This document shows, piece after piece, positions 1 to 5,961 of a stretch of 7,414 bases of DNA (the first letter of the stretch is position 1; each line of letters starts with the position of its first letter). A program made the translations under genes and the position numbers. This DNA comes from Hyphomicrobiales bacterium (GTDB lineage: Bacteria > Pseudomonadota > Alphaproteobacteria > Rhizobiales > Xanthobacteraceae), in the NCBI GenBank assembly GCA_017304505.1, contig JAFKKQ010000089.1:1-7414 (forward strand), in the 5' to 3' direction. The notes under the pieces were generated by a model that saw only the letters and a program-made list of their open reading frames with translations, ran no database searches and was not told where the DNA came from.

Positions 1-1232
1 GACGGCGGATATGCGATGACGCGCTGGGCGTAACCGAGTGGTTGCGTCTGCGGAGGTGGAGACGGCTGAGGCACACCGACAGTTGACGCCGACGATCCAT
101 AATCTTCGCTGAACTCGACCCGGTTGCGCCCATTGTGCTTGGCGCGATAGAGCGCCGCATCCGCGCGCGCCAGCAAAGTGGCGACTTCGACCGGCGGGAT
201 CGCGCTCGCCACACCGATGCTAACCGTGGCCCCCACTTCATGCCCCGAGATGGCAAAACCGGCCTGCTGGAATGCATCCCGCAGACGTTCGGCGACGGCC
301 CCCGCATCGGCCGCGGAGCCGGGGAGGATCGCCGCAAACTCCTCGCCCCCCAAGCGCCCGATCACGTCGGTCGCGCGCATATTGCCCGAGGCCGTGCTGG
401 CGAACACCCTGAGCGCCTCGTCACCGATGGCGTGACCAAAGCGGTCATTGATGGATTTGAACTTATCCAGATCGAACAACAGCATGCTGACCGGCTGCGA
501 TTTCCGTGACTGTCGCTCGATCAGTTGGCCAGCCGCGTCAAGAAATGCGCGCCGGTTGAACAATCCCGTCAGGAGATCGGTCATTGCCGCGGTCTTATGG
601 ACCTGAACCGCCCGCTCCTTCGCCATCACCACAACGATGAATGCCGTGCCGACGACGTAAATAACCGTCTGGAACGCGAACAGCGCAAACAGCCTGTCGT
701 CTGATACGGTCGCCGGCACCAGCAGGACCAGTACAATCGGCGCAAGAAACACCACACCGTGGAGCAATGGGATCGCGACGCCCAACCAGCGGGATGCAAG
801 CTCGCGCCGGCGCTCGCGTCGCAACTCGAACGCGGTAAAGAACGCATAGGACGCGATCACAATCGACGAGAATACGGGGCGTGCCTCGCTCGATTCGGAA
901 AATGCCGTGAATTGCATCGCGATGATCCACGCCACTGCCCCGGCAAACAGCGTGCTCGGCAGCACGGCGCGGCCTTGGAACAGCCGCGCGCCATTCAGGA
1001 TCATGCCACACGCGAGGAACAGGAGTGCCGTCGGCTCTTCAGGCGTCACCAAATTGAACTCGTCGTGTGCGCTCCACAGCAGTACCGCCGACGCGCCGAT
1101 CAGATAAGCTCCGCCCCACCAGGCAAAAGCACGAACGCTTCGGTCCTGCAGCCAAAGCACAAGGAGGAATACGCCCAGCAACCCGGTGATGGAGGTTGCC
1201 ACAGCAAACAACGTTGCCTGATCTGAAGGCAT
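1..1232 (-). CDS. Membrane-bound GGDEF diguanylate cyclase (C-terminus cut by window edge)
   Basis: Probably makes the second messenger c-di-GMP from two GTP at the inner membrane. The reverse strand reads open from ATG (1232-1230) through 410 codons to the edge, with no stop reached. Residues 1-205 hold about six or seven hydrophobic segments (about 8-28, 37-54, 67-82, 94-110, 119-135, 150-172, 181-203), resembling a membrane sensor region that I cannot assign to a named family. A GGDEF domain follows (about 213-375). It carries DxD (D254, D256), the guanine-contacting N262, the active-site motif GGEEF (295-299), and an RxxD inhibitory site (R286-D289) exactly five residues before it, so an active, product-inhibited enzyme is expected. 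After the domain comes a Ser/Pro/Gln-rich tail (about 380-398). The start is well fixed: an in-frame TGA lies at 1259-1257 with no other start codon between. No strong ribosome binding site is seen. The gene is separated from rpsI by that operon's terminator, so it is probably transcribed alone. Confidence 0.93.
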   Translation of the reverse strand, partial: MPSDQATLFAVATSITGLLGVFLLVLWLQDRSVRAFAWWGGAYLIGASAVLLWSAHDEFNLVTPEEPTALLFLACGMILNGARLFQGRAVLPSTLFAGAVAWIIAMQFTAFSESSEARPVFSSIVIASYAFFTAFELRRERRRELASRWLGVAIPLLHGVVFLAPIVLVLLVPATVSDDRLFALFAFQTVIYVVGTAFIVVVMAKERAVQVHKTAAMTDLLTGLFNRRAFLDAAGQLIERQSRKSQPVSMLLFDLDKFKSINDRFGHAIGDEALRVFASTASGNMRATDVIGRLGGEEFAAILPGSAADAGAVAERLRDAFQQAGFAISGHEVGATVSIGVASAIPPVEVATLLARADAALYRAKHNGRNRVEFSEDYGSSASTVGVPQPSPPPQTQPLGYAQRVIAYPP

Positions 1233-1376
1233 GTGGATCTCTGGCCCAAGGCCGTTTCACCGAGGGGATCGTGCGCCATGACGCGGCCGGCCCTCAGCAC
1301 CTCCCTATTCGCATACCGGCTTTTCCAAAGCCTTGCGGCCGCAATGCGGGTTTTCGCCAAAGAATCCAGAAAATCT

Positions 1377-1401
1377 GAATAGACTTCGCTGAGAATAGAC
1401 T
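1377..1401. repeat. Tandem 9-base direct repeat (GAATAGACT), period 16
   Basis: GAATAGACT occurs at 1377-1385 and again at 1393-1401, starts 16 bases apart. The copies lie between the rpsI terminator and the diguanylate cyclase start, about 145 bases upstream of that ATG. This is visible directly. A role as a regulator-binding pair is only a guess, and chance repetition is possible. Confidence 0.4.
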
Positions 1402-1426
1402 GGACGCGCGACAGGTTCGGGAAATG

Positions 1427-1452
1427 AAAAAGGGCGCCCAAGGCGCCCTTTT
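1427..1452 (-). terminator. Intrinsic terminator of the rplM-rpsI operon
   Basis: Read on the minus strand, a perfect 11-base-pair stem (arms 1452-1442 and 1438-1428, core GGGCGCC) closes a three-base loop. It ends in a run of five T (1431-1427). It lies about 40 bases past the rpsI stop. A-U pairs extend the GC-rich core, and the run of A before the stem would also give some termination on the plus strand. The structure isolates the ribosomal operon from the downstream diguanylate cyclase gene. Confidence 0.9.
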
Positions 1453-1490
1453 GGCAGTGCAGCAGGCAGCACCTGCAGGATCGGCTTTTC

Positions 1491-1967
1491 TCAGCGCTTG
1501 GAGAACTGGAACGACCGGCGGGCCTTGGCGCGGCCGTATTTCTTGCGCTCGACCACACGCGAATCCCGCGTGAGGAAGCCACCGCGCTTGAGCACTCCGC
1601 GAAGGTCGGGCTCATAGTGGGTGAGTGCCTTGGACAAGCCGTGGCGCACAGCACCAGCCTGACCGGACAGGCCGCCGCCGGACACCGAGCAGATCACGTC
1701 GTACTGCCCCGCCCGATTGGACGCGACCAACGGCTGTTGAATCAGCATGCGCAGCACCGGGCGCGCGAAGAACACTTCGACCGGGCGCGTGTTGACAATG
1801 ATCTTGCCCGAGCCCGGCTTCACCCAAACCCGCGCCACGGCATTCTTGCGCTTGCCGGTGGCATAGGCCCGCCCCTGCTTGTCGAGCTTCTGCTCGTATT
1901 TCGGTGCTTCCGGCGCCGCAGGCTTGAGCGTCGCCAACTGATCGAGCGATTGCATGGTCTCGGCCAT
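1491..1967 (-). CDS. rpsI: 30S ribosomal protein S9
   Basis: Small-subunit ribosomal protein. In the S9 family the C-terminal tail reaches the P-site tRNA. The 158-residue product has the S9 signature [19 protein letters not shown] at 97-115, the conserved [12 protein letters not shown] segment (139-150) and the invariant C-terminal SKR. It is longer than the Escherichia coli protein (about 130 residues) because of an N-terminal extension of roughly 29 residues before the [13 protein letters not shown] core. Such an extension is usual in alphaproteobacteria. The ATG (1967-1965) overlaps the rplM TGA by one base (TGATG), which points to translational coupling and fixes the start. The gene is second and last in the rplM-rpsI operon and is followed by a strong terminator. 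Confidence 0.98.
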   Translation of the reverse strand: MAETMQSLDQLATLKPAAPEAPKYEQKLDKQGRAYATGKRKNAVARVWVKPGSGKIIVNTRPVEVFFARPVLRMLIQQPLVASNRAGQYDVICSVSGGGLSGQAGAVRHGLSKALTHYEPDLRGVLKRGGFLTRDSRVVERKKYGRAKARRSFQFSKR

Positions 1968-2431
1968 CAGGCGGCCCTCATGTTCTTGCGGTTCATGGAC
2001 GCGATATCGAGCTTCTCAGGCTGCTGGGCGGCATGCGGATGATCGGCCCCGGCATAGACCCGCAGGTTGCCGAGTTGCTGGCGCCCCAGGGGGCCGTGCG
2101 GCAACATGCGCTGGACCGCCTTCTCGACGATCCGCTCGGGGAACTTGCCCTCAAGGATCGAACGCGCAGTGCGCTCCTTGATGCCGCCGATGAAGCCGGT
2201 GTGATGGTAGTAGACTTTCTTTTCCCGCTTGCGGCCGGTCAACACCACCTTGGCAGCGTTGATGACGATGACGTTATCGCCATCGTCCATGTGCGGGGTG
2301 TAGCTCGGCTTGTGCTTGCCGCGCAGCCGCATGGCGATGATCGTGGCGAGCCTGCCGACAACCAGCCCGCTGGCGTCGATCAGAACCCACTTCTTTTGGA
2401 TATCTGCGGTTTTTGTCGAATGCGTTGACAT
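1967..2431 (-). CDS. rplM: 50S ribosomal protein L13
   Basis: Large-subunit ribosomal protein that binds early to 23S rRNA during assembly. The 154-residue product shows the family's [18 protein letters not shown] opening (13-30), the [23 protein letters not shown] block (37-59), [15 protein letters not shown] (65-79) and the signature around [21 protein letters not shown] (108-128). The C-terminal [13 protein letters not shown]...NRKNMRAA tail is of alphaproteobacterial type. The start is the ATG at 2431-2429; only a weak GAGACG sequence precedes it. It is the first gene of the operon with rpsI (one-base overlap). In E. coli L13 represses its own operon through the leader. I saw no recognisable version of that structure in the short leader here. 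Confidence 0.98.
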   Translation of the reverse strand: MSTHSTKTADIQKKWVLIDASGLVVGRLATIIAMRLRGKHKPSYTPHMDDGDNVIVINAAKVVLTGRKREKKVYYHHTGFIGGIKERTARSILEGKFPERIVEKAVQRMLPHGPLGRQQLGNLRVYAGADHPHAAQQPEKLDIASMNRKNMRAA

Positions 2432-2474
2432 AGCGTCTCAATGTCCATGACGGCCACATTGGGCGTTGGCGCGG

Positions 2475-2503
2475 CTTGTACAGGAGGGCTCGCATACGGT
2501 CAA
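2475..2503 (-). promoter_or_regulatory. Candidate housekeeping promoter for rplM-rpsI
   Basis: On the minus strand, TTGACC (2503-2498) and TACAAG (2480-2475) are separated by exactly 17 bases. This fits an alphaproteobacterial sigma-70 type promoter, with five of six and four of six matches to consensus. Transcription would start near 2468, giving a leader of about 37 bases before the rplM ATG. The AT-rich block beginning about 15 bases upstream of the -35 box could help RNA polymerase bind. Placement is inferred from motif and spacing only. Confidence 0.5.
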
Positions 2504-2517
2504 CGACTTCCGTCATC

Positions 2518-2587
2518 AAAATCAACTGTATAATCAATGATTTAAAATAATGGTATTATATTACCTGTAAAATTCTTTCGTTATTTT
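2518..2587. promoter_or_regulatory. AT-rich divergent control region with imperfect palindrome
   Basis: Only 13 of these 70 bases are G or C, in a window that is otherwise clearly GC-rich. The block lies between the divergent rplM and crotonase genes. It contains exact TATAAT hexamers on the plus strand (2529-2534) and on the minus strand (2560-2555), but neither has a convincing -35 box at normal spacing. An imperfect palindrome, GGTATTATATTACC (2552-2565), has GGTA/TACC outer arms and one T-T mismatch pair. It could be a regulator site, an upstream promoter element or an easily melted region. The whole spacer 2432-2663 contains no gene I can support. Confidence 0.45.
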
Positions 2588-2663
2588 GCGGGGATCGAAT
2601 AGGCGGACGTCGCCTGTGGGGCTACATGGGGTACAAAGCCCTGTCGGATGCTCAAAGGTTGCC

Positions 2664-3479
2664 ATGAATACCCAGGAAACCCGCGCTGCCGAACCGCCGC
2701 TGCTTCGGACCGACGACGGCCCCATCGCGGTGCTGACGCTCAACCGGCCGGCGGCTCGTAACAGCCTGTCGGAAGCATTGCTGGGCGCGCTCAGCGAAGC
2801 CTTCACCGCCATTGCTGAAGACCGGAGCGTGCGGGTGGTCGTCCTCGCGGCCAATGGTCCCGTTTTTTCATCCGGCCACGATCTCAAGGAGCTTGCCGCG
2901 CGGCGCAGCGACCCCGATGGCGGCCGCGCTTACTTCAAGCACATCATGACCACTTGCAGCGCCATGATGCAGCAGATCGTCACCCTGCCCCAACCCGTGA
3001 TTGCTGCCGTCCAGGGCGTCGCAACCGCTGCCGGCTGCCAGCTCGTGGCGAGCTGCGACCTAGCGATTGCGTCGGCCAACGCCGGATTCGCCACACCGGG
3101 GGTCAACATCGGGCTGTTCTGCTCGACACCGATGGTGGCGCTTTCGCGAAACGTTGCCCGTAAGCATGCGATGGAGATGTTGCTCGGCGGCGAAATCATC
3201 CCAGCGGAACGCGCCGCATTCATGGGCTTGATCAACGAAGCGGTGCCGTCCGGCCGTGAACACGGCCGCGCAATGGAGATCGCTCACAGCATTGCCTCGA
3301 AATCGTCGCATGTCATCGGTATCGGCAAGGCCGCGTTCTATCGTCAGATCGAACTGCCTCTCGCAGAGGCTTACGCCTACACTTCCGAAGTGATGACCGA
3401 CAACATGATGGCGAGCGATGCCGAAGAAGGCATTTGCGCCTTCCTCGAAAAGCGAAAGGCCGCGTGGCAGGATCGCTGA
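2664..3479 (+). CDS. ECHDC3-like enoyl-CoA hydratase/isomerase family (crotonase-fold) protein
   Basis: A 271-residue crotonase-fold protein expected to bind an acyl-CoA. The CoA and oxyanion-hole segment FSSGHDLKEL is at 68-77 and the second fold motif GVATAAGCQLVASCDLAIAS at 118-137. ATPGVNIGLFCSTPMVALSRNV (143-164) and the C-terminal EEGICAFLEKRK closely resemble animal ECHDC3 as I recall it. The two glutamates of classical hydratase (rat Glu144 and Glu164) are replaced by Q126 and G146, so ordinary trans-2-enoyl-CoA hydration is unlikely. The true reaction is unknown, and naming a fadB- or paaF-type function would overreach. The start is the ATG with AAAGG five bases upstream. An open in-frame extension back to a TTG at 2586 has no family-like sequence. 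A CoA-binding protein gene follows 38 bases after the stop, and the gene is divergent from rplM. Confidence 0.92.
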   Translation: MNTQETRAAEPPLLRTDDGPIAVLTLNRPAARNSLSEALLGALSEAFTAIAEDRSVRVVVLAANGPVFSSGHDLKELAARRSDPDGGRAYFKHIMTTCSAMMQQIVTLPQPVIAAVQGVATAAGCQLVASCDLAIASANAGFATPGVNIGLFCSTPMVALSRNVARKHAMEMLLGGEIIPAERAAFMGLINEAVPSGREHGRAMEIAHSIASKSSHVIGIGKAAFYRQIELPLAEAYAYTSEVMTDNMMASDAEEGICAFLEKRKAAWQDR

Positions 3480-3517
3480 CGGTTGCCAGCCTCCCTCAAC
3501 CCTCCGCGAACCGCACC

Positions 3518-4111
3518 ATGAACCACGACAATTACCCCGATAGTTATATCCGCGGCATCCTCAACACGGTGAAGTCGATCGCGATGGTCGGTATTTCGCC
3601 GAAGGATAACCGGCCGAGCTATTTCGCATTCAAGTACCTGCTCGAACGCGGCTACCGCATGATCCCTGTCAATCCCGGCCAGGCCGGCAAAGAAATCCTT
3701 GGGCAGAAGGTGTACGCAACGCTTGCCGACATTCCGCAACCGGTGGATATGATCGAAATCTTCCGCGCCGCACGATTTGCTCCGGCCGTGGTGGACGAAG
3801 CGCTTGCGATAACGCCACGTCCCGCCGTTATCTGGATGCAGCTCAGCGTTCGCAGCGATGAAGCCGCGGCCAAGGCGGAAGCGGCCGGCCTCAAGGTTGT
3901 GATGAATCGCTGCCCGAAAATCGAATATGGCCGATTGTCGTCGGAGATCGGCTGGATCGGTGTGAACTCGCGGACGCTCAGCTCGAAACGCGCGCCGCTT
4001 TTGGGCAAAGGCGTGCAGCGGATGTCGTTGAACCGAGCCACCATGACGGGCGGCTCGACCCAAGCCGCGGAACGCGCTGGACAAAACGTCGACTCTGGAA
4101 CGAAGTCCTGA
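3518..4111 (+). CDS. CoA-binding domain protein (COG1832/YccU type)
   Basis: A 197-residue cytoplasmic protein with a single CoA-binding Rossmann domain (about 12-150). The nucleotide-binding turn is SIAMVGISPKDNRPSY (20-35). Further family blocks are RGYRMIPVNPG (44-54), VDMIEIFRAARFAPAVVDEAL (76-96), IWMQLSV (105-111) and the typical MNRCPKIEYGRL (129-140). It resembles the CoA-binding domain of succinyl-CoA synthetase alpha subunits but lacks the catalytic parts, so binding of CoA or an acyl-CoA is expected and no reaction can be assigned. The last 45 residues are low-complexity and poorly characteristic. The ATG at 3518 lies just before the domain. An in-frame start at 3434 would overlap the upstream gene and add no domain sequence. 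The 38-base gap suggests co-transcription with the crotonase gene. No strong ribosome binding site is visible, so coupling is possible. Confidence 0.9.
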   Translation: MNHDNYPDSYIRGILNTVKSIAMVGISPKDNRPSYFAFKYLLERGYRMIPVNPGQAGKEILGQKVYATLADIPQPVDMIEIFRAARFAPAVVDEALAITPRPAVIWMQLSVRSDEAAAKAEAAGLKVVMNRCPKIEYGRLSSEIGWIGVNSRTLSSKRAPLLGKGVQRMSLNRATMTGGSTQAAERAGQNVDSGTKS

Positions 4112-4140
4112 CGCCCGCGTTCGTGATCTGCTCCAACAAT

Positions 4141-4156
4141 GGCCCACCGCCGGGCC
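4141..4156 (+). other. Short GC hairpin after the CoA-binding gene
   Basis: GGCCC (4141-4145) and GGGCC (4152-4156) can pair across a six-base loop, 29 bases past the CoA-binding gene's stop and 31 bases before the next start. No T run follows, so it is at best a weak pause or a transcript-end stabiliser rather than a standard terminator. Confidence 0.25.
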
Positions 4157-4178
4157 GTCATCCTCTCTGGACAAGTAT

Positions 4179-4183
4179 GGAGG
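4179..4183 (+). promoter_or_regulatory. Strong ribosome binding site of the Cys-rich protein gene
   Basis: GGAGG lies four bases before the ATG at 4188, within TATGGAGGTGCT. It is the clearest Shine-Dalgarno match in the window and decides the start of the small gene. It suggests this small secreted protein is translated efficiently. Confidence 0.75.
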
Positions 4184-4187
4184 TGCT

Positions 4188-4469
4188 ATGAAGGCTTCGA
4201 TCGCATTCGCCTGTGGCGTATTCGGTTGTTTGGTCTTCATGCCGCGTCCGGCCGTGGCGCAGACCCCGCAAGAGCAACAGGCCTGCGTCAACGACGCCTT
4301 TAACATCTGCGGCCATGCAATTCCTGACCGCGACCGCGTGGCCTTCTGTCTCAATCAGAATATCGACCGCGTTTCGGTCGCCTGCCGCGCCGTCATGCAA
4401 CGGTATTCGGCCTCGCCGCCTCCAAGGGCTGACGACGGCCGCTCCGGCCGACGCCGAACTGGCCGTTAG
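4188..4469 (+). CDS. Small secreted four-cysteine protein, function unknown
   Basis: A 93-residue predicted periplasmic or secreted protein. Residues 1-24 form a Sec signal peptide: K2, a hydrophobic stretch about 4-18, and an AVA (22-24) cleavage motif before Q25. The mature part has four cysteines, C33, C41, C54 and C66, spaced C-X7-C-X12-C-X11-C. They could form two disulfides and resemble the short cysteine-rich repeats of many small bradyrhizobial exported proteins. I know no function for these. Two further cysteines (C9, C14) would leave with the signal peptide. After Y73 comes a proline- and arginine-rich basic tail (PPPRADDGRSGRRRTGR, 77-93). The start is supported by a strong ribosome binding site. 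The neighbours are a CoA-binding protein and the sulfide-using MetY. A thiol or metal role would be speculation. Confidence 0.8.
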   Translation: MKASIAFACGVFGCLVFMPRPAVAQTPQEQQACVNDAFNICGHAIPDRDRVAFCLNQNIDRVSVACRAVMQRYSASPPPRADDGRSGRRRTGR

Positions 4470-4640
4470 ACCGGCGATAGAATAGATTTCTGTTTTTCGC
4501 GGCGACGCAAGAACAGCAATAGCGAATTGACTGGACAGTCGCTCTTTACCTTGACGAGCCATTGTTGTCCGATACACCCGCGGGAACCTCAATCGGCCAT
4601 CCCACGCTCATCCAACGGCCATTGTTCAAGGACCGGATTC
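4470..4640 (+). promoter_or_regulatory. metY upstream region with repeats and a weak promoter candidate
   Basis: This 171-base gap probably carries the metY promoter, but no single box is convincing. TTGACT (4527-4532) and TTGACG (4551-4556) are -35-like. The second is followed at 16 bases by TACACC (4573-4578), a weak -10. A perfect inverted repeat, GACTG-GA-CAGTC, spans 4529-4540, and GCCATTGTT occurs twice, at 4558-4566 and 4618-4626. I looked for the SAM-II riboswitch pattern often found before alphaproteobacterial methionine genes and did not recognise it. Confidence 0.3.
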
Positions 4641-5924
4641 ATGACCGAACGCACTCCTGGCTTTGCGACGCTCGCGATCCACGCAGGCGCTCAGCCCGAT
4701 CCGACCACCGGTGCCCGGGCCACCCCTATTTACCAGACCACATCGTTCGTCTTCGACGACGTCGACCATGCCGCCTCGCTGTTCAGCCTGCAGGCGTTCG
4801 GCAACATCTATACGCGCATCGGCAATCCGACCAACGCGGTGTTGGAGGAGCGGGTTGCGGCCCTTGAAGGCGGCACGGCGGGCCTCGCGGTCGCCTCCGG
4901 TCACGCCGCGCAGGTGTTGACCATGCATTGCCTGCTTGCACCGGGCGATGAGTTCGTCGCCTCCCGTAAGCTCTACGGCGGCTCGATCAATCAGTTCAAT
5001 CACGCCTATAAGAACTTCGGATGGAACGTCGTATGGGCCGATCCTGACGACATTTCATCCTTCGAGCGCGCGGTGTCGCCCAAAACCAAGGCCATTTTCG
5101 TCGAGTCGATCGCCAATCCCGGCGGAGTCATCACCGACCTGGAAGCCGTCGCCAATATCGCGCGCCAGGCCGGCGTGCCGCTGATCGTCGATAACACGTT
5201 GGCGACGCCCTATCTCTGCAAGCCGATCGACTATGGTGCCGACATTGTCGTCCATGCGCTCACCAAGTTTCTCGGCGGTCACGGCAACTCGATCGGCGGC
5301 ATGATTGTCGACGCCGGCACGTTCAACTGGTCGCGCGAGAACCGCTACCCGATGCTGTCCGAGCCAAGACCCGAATATAACGGTATCGTGCTGCACGAGA
5401 CGTTCGGTAATTTCGCCTTCGCCATCGCCTGCCGGGTCTTGAGCCTGCGCGACATCGGCGCCGCGCTGTCGCCGTTCAATGCATTCCTGATCCTGACCGG
5501 AATCGAAACGCTGCCGTTGCGGATGCAGAAGCACTGCGACAACACGCTGGCCGTCGCCGAGTGGCTGTCGCGGCACGACAAAGTGGCATGGGTCAGCTAC
5601 CCCGGCCTGCCGGGGGACCGCTATCACAACCTCGCAAAAAAGTACGCGCCGAAGGGCGCAGGCGCAGTGTTCACCTTCGGGCTCAAAGGCGGTTACGACG
5701 CCGGCGTCAAGCTCGTCTCGAACGTCAATCTGTTCTCGCACCTCGCCAATATCGGCGACACCCGCTCGCTGATCATCCATCCGGCCTCGACCACCCATCG
5801 GCAGCTTTCGGATGCGCAGCGGGTGCAGGCCGGTGCCGGCCCGGATGTCGTGCGTCTGTCCATCGGTCTCGAGGACAAGGACGACATCATCGCCGACCTT
5901 GAGCAGGCGCTCGCCACCGCATAG
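4641..5924 (+). CDS. metY: O-acetylhomoserine sulfhydrylase (PLP-dependent)
   Basis: Cytoplasmic enzyme that makes homocysteine from O-acetyl-L-homoserine and sulfide, the direct-sulfhydrylation route to methionine. The 427-residue product is full length for the Cys/Met-metabolism PLP family. It shows the phosphate-contacting segment YTRIGNPTN (57-65) from the neighbouring subunit, the cofactor loop ASGHAAQ (85-91), the stacking Tyr in KLYGGS (Y112), D184 in VDNTLATP for the pyridine nitrogen, and the Schiff-base lysine K209 in HALTKFLGGHG. SLIIHPASTTHRQL (376-389) contains the substrate-carboxylate region, and the ending LSIGLEDKDDIIADLEQAL is typical. The length and the SGHAAQ loop favour MetY over MetB, MetC or MetZ. 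Another acyl-homoserine substrate cannot be excluded. The ATG at 4641 has AAGGA (4628-4632) eight bases upstream. An open extension back to 4527 has no family sequence. It is convergent with ctaA, 37 bases apart. Confidence 0.95.
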   Translation: MTERTPGFATLAIHAGAQPDPTTGARATPIYQTTSFVFDDVDHAASLFSLQAFGNIYTRIGNPTNAVLEERVAALEGGTAGLAVASGHAAQVLTMHCLLAPGDEFVASRKLYGGSINQFNHAYKNFGWNVVWADPDDISSFERAVSPKTKAIFVESIANPGGVITDLEAVANIARQAGVPLIVDNTLATPYLCKPIDYGADIVVHALTKFLGGHGNSIGGMIVDAGTFNWSRENRYPMLSEPRPEYNGIVLHETFGNFAFAIACRVLSLRDIGAALSPFNAFLILTGIETLPLRMQKHCDNTLAVAEWLSRHDKVAWVSYPGLPGDRYHNLAKKYAPKGAGAVFTFGLKGGYDAGVKLVSNVNLFSHLANIGDTRSLIIHPASTTHRQLSDAQRVQAGAGPDVVRLSIGLEDKDDIIADLEQALATA

Positions 5925-5933
5925 GCAACGGTC

Positions 5934-5951
5934 GCGGGTCCAGACTCCCGC
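5934..5951. terminator. Weak hairpin between convergent metY and ctaA
   Basis: GCGGG (5934-5938) and CCCGC (5947-5951) can pair across an eight-base loop, within the 37 bases separating the two stop codons. Only a short TTT follows on the plus strand and no U run on the minus strand. If transcription ends here it is inefficient or factor-dependent. Confidence 0.3.
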
Positions 5952-5961
5952 CGATGATCGT

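Noticed and set aside
759..1226. Plus-strand open frame opposite the diguanylate cyclase membrane region
   Set aside because: The minus strand here reads as a continuous membrane protein leading into a canonical GGDEF domain. The plus-strand product is Arg/Gln-rich with no motif.
1320..1355. Possible sigma-54 promoter (TGGC...TTGC) on the minus strand upstream of the diguanylate cyclase
   Set aside because: The spacing between TGGC and TTGC is 11 bases rather than the required 7, so the GG and GC elements are out of register.
1100..1654. Minus-strand open frame running from inside rpsI through the intergenic spacer into the diguanylate cyclase gene
   Set aside because: It overlaps both real genes out of frame, crosses the rpsI terminator and has no matching ribosome binding site. 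The stretch translated from the spacer looks superficially protein-like but ends in shadow sequence.
2586..2663. In-frame TTG extension of the crotonase gene by 26 residues
   Set aside because: The extra residues do not resemble family N-termini, the TTG lies inside the AT-rich control region, and AAAGG is well placed before the ATG at 2664.
3377..4354. Long open frame (325 codons) on the minus strand across the crotonase, CoA-binding and Cys-rich genes
   Set aside because: It is antisense to well-recognised genes. Its translation is Arg/His/Ala-rich, a typical shadow of GC-rich coding DNA, and shows no family motif.
4479..4496. AGAA-TAGAT-TTCT hairpin followed by GTTTTT after the Cys-rich gene
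   Set aside because: A four-base-pair AT-rich stem is too weak for a confident terminator despite the T run.
4527..4640. Upstream in-frame extension of metY by 38 residues
   Set aside because: Family members begin close to the TPGFATLAIHAGAQPD segment. The extension looks like non-coding sequence, and AAGGA precedes the ATG at 4641.
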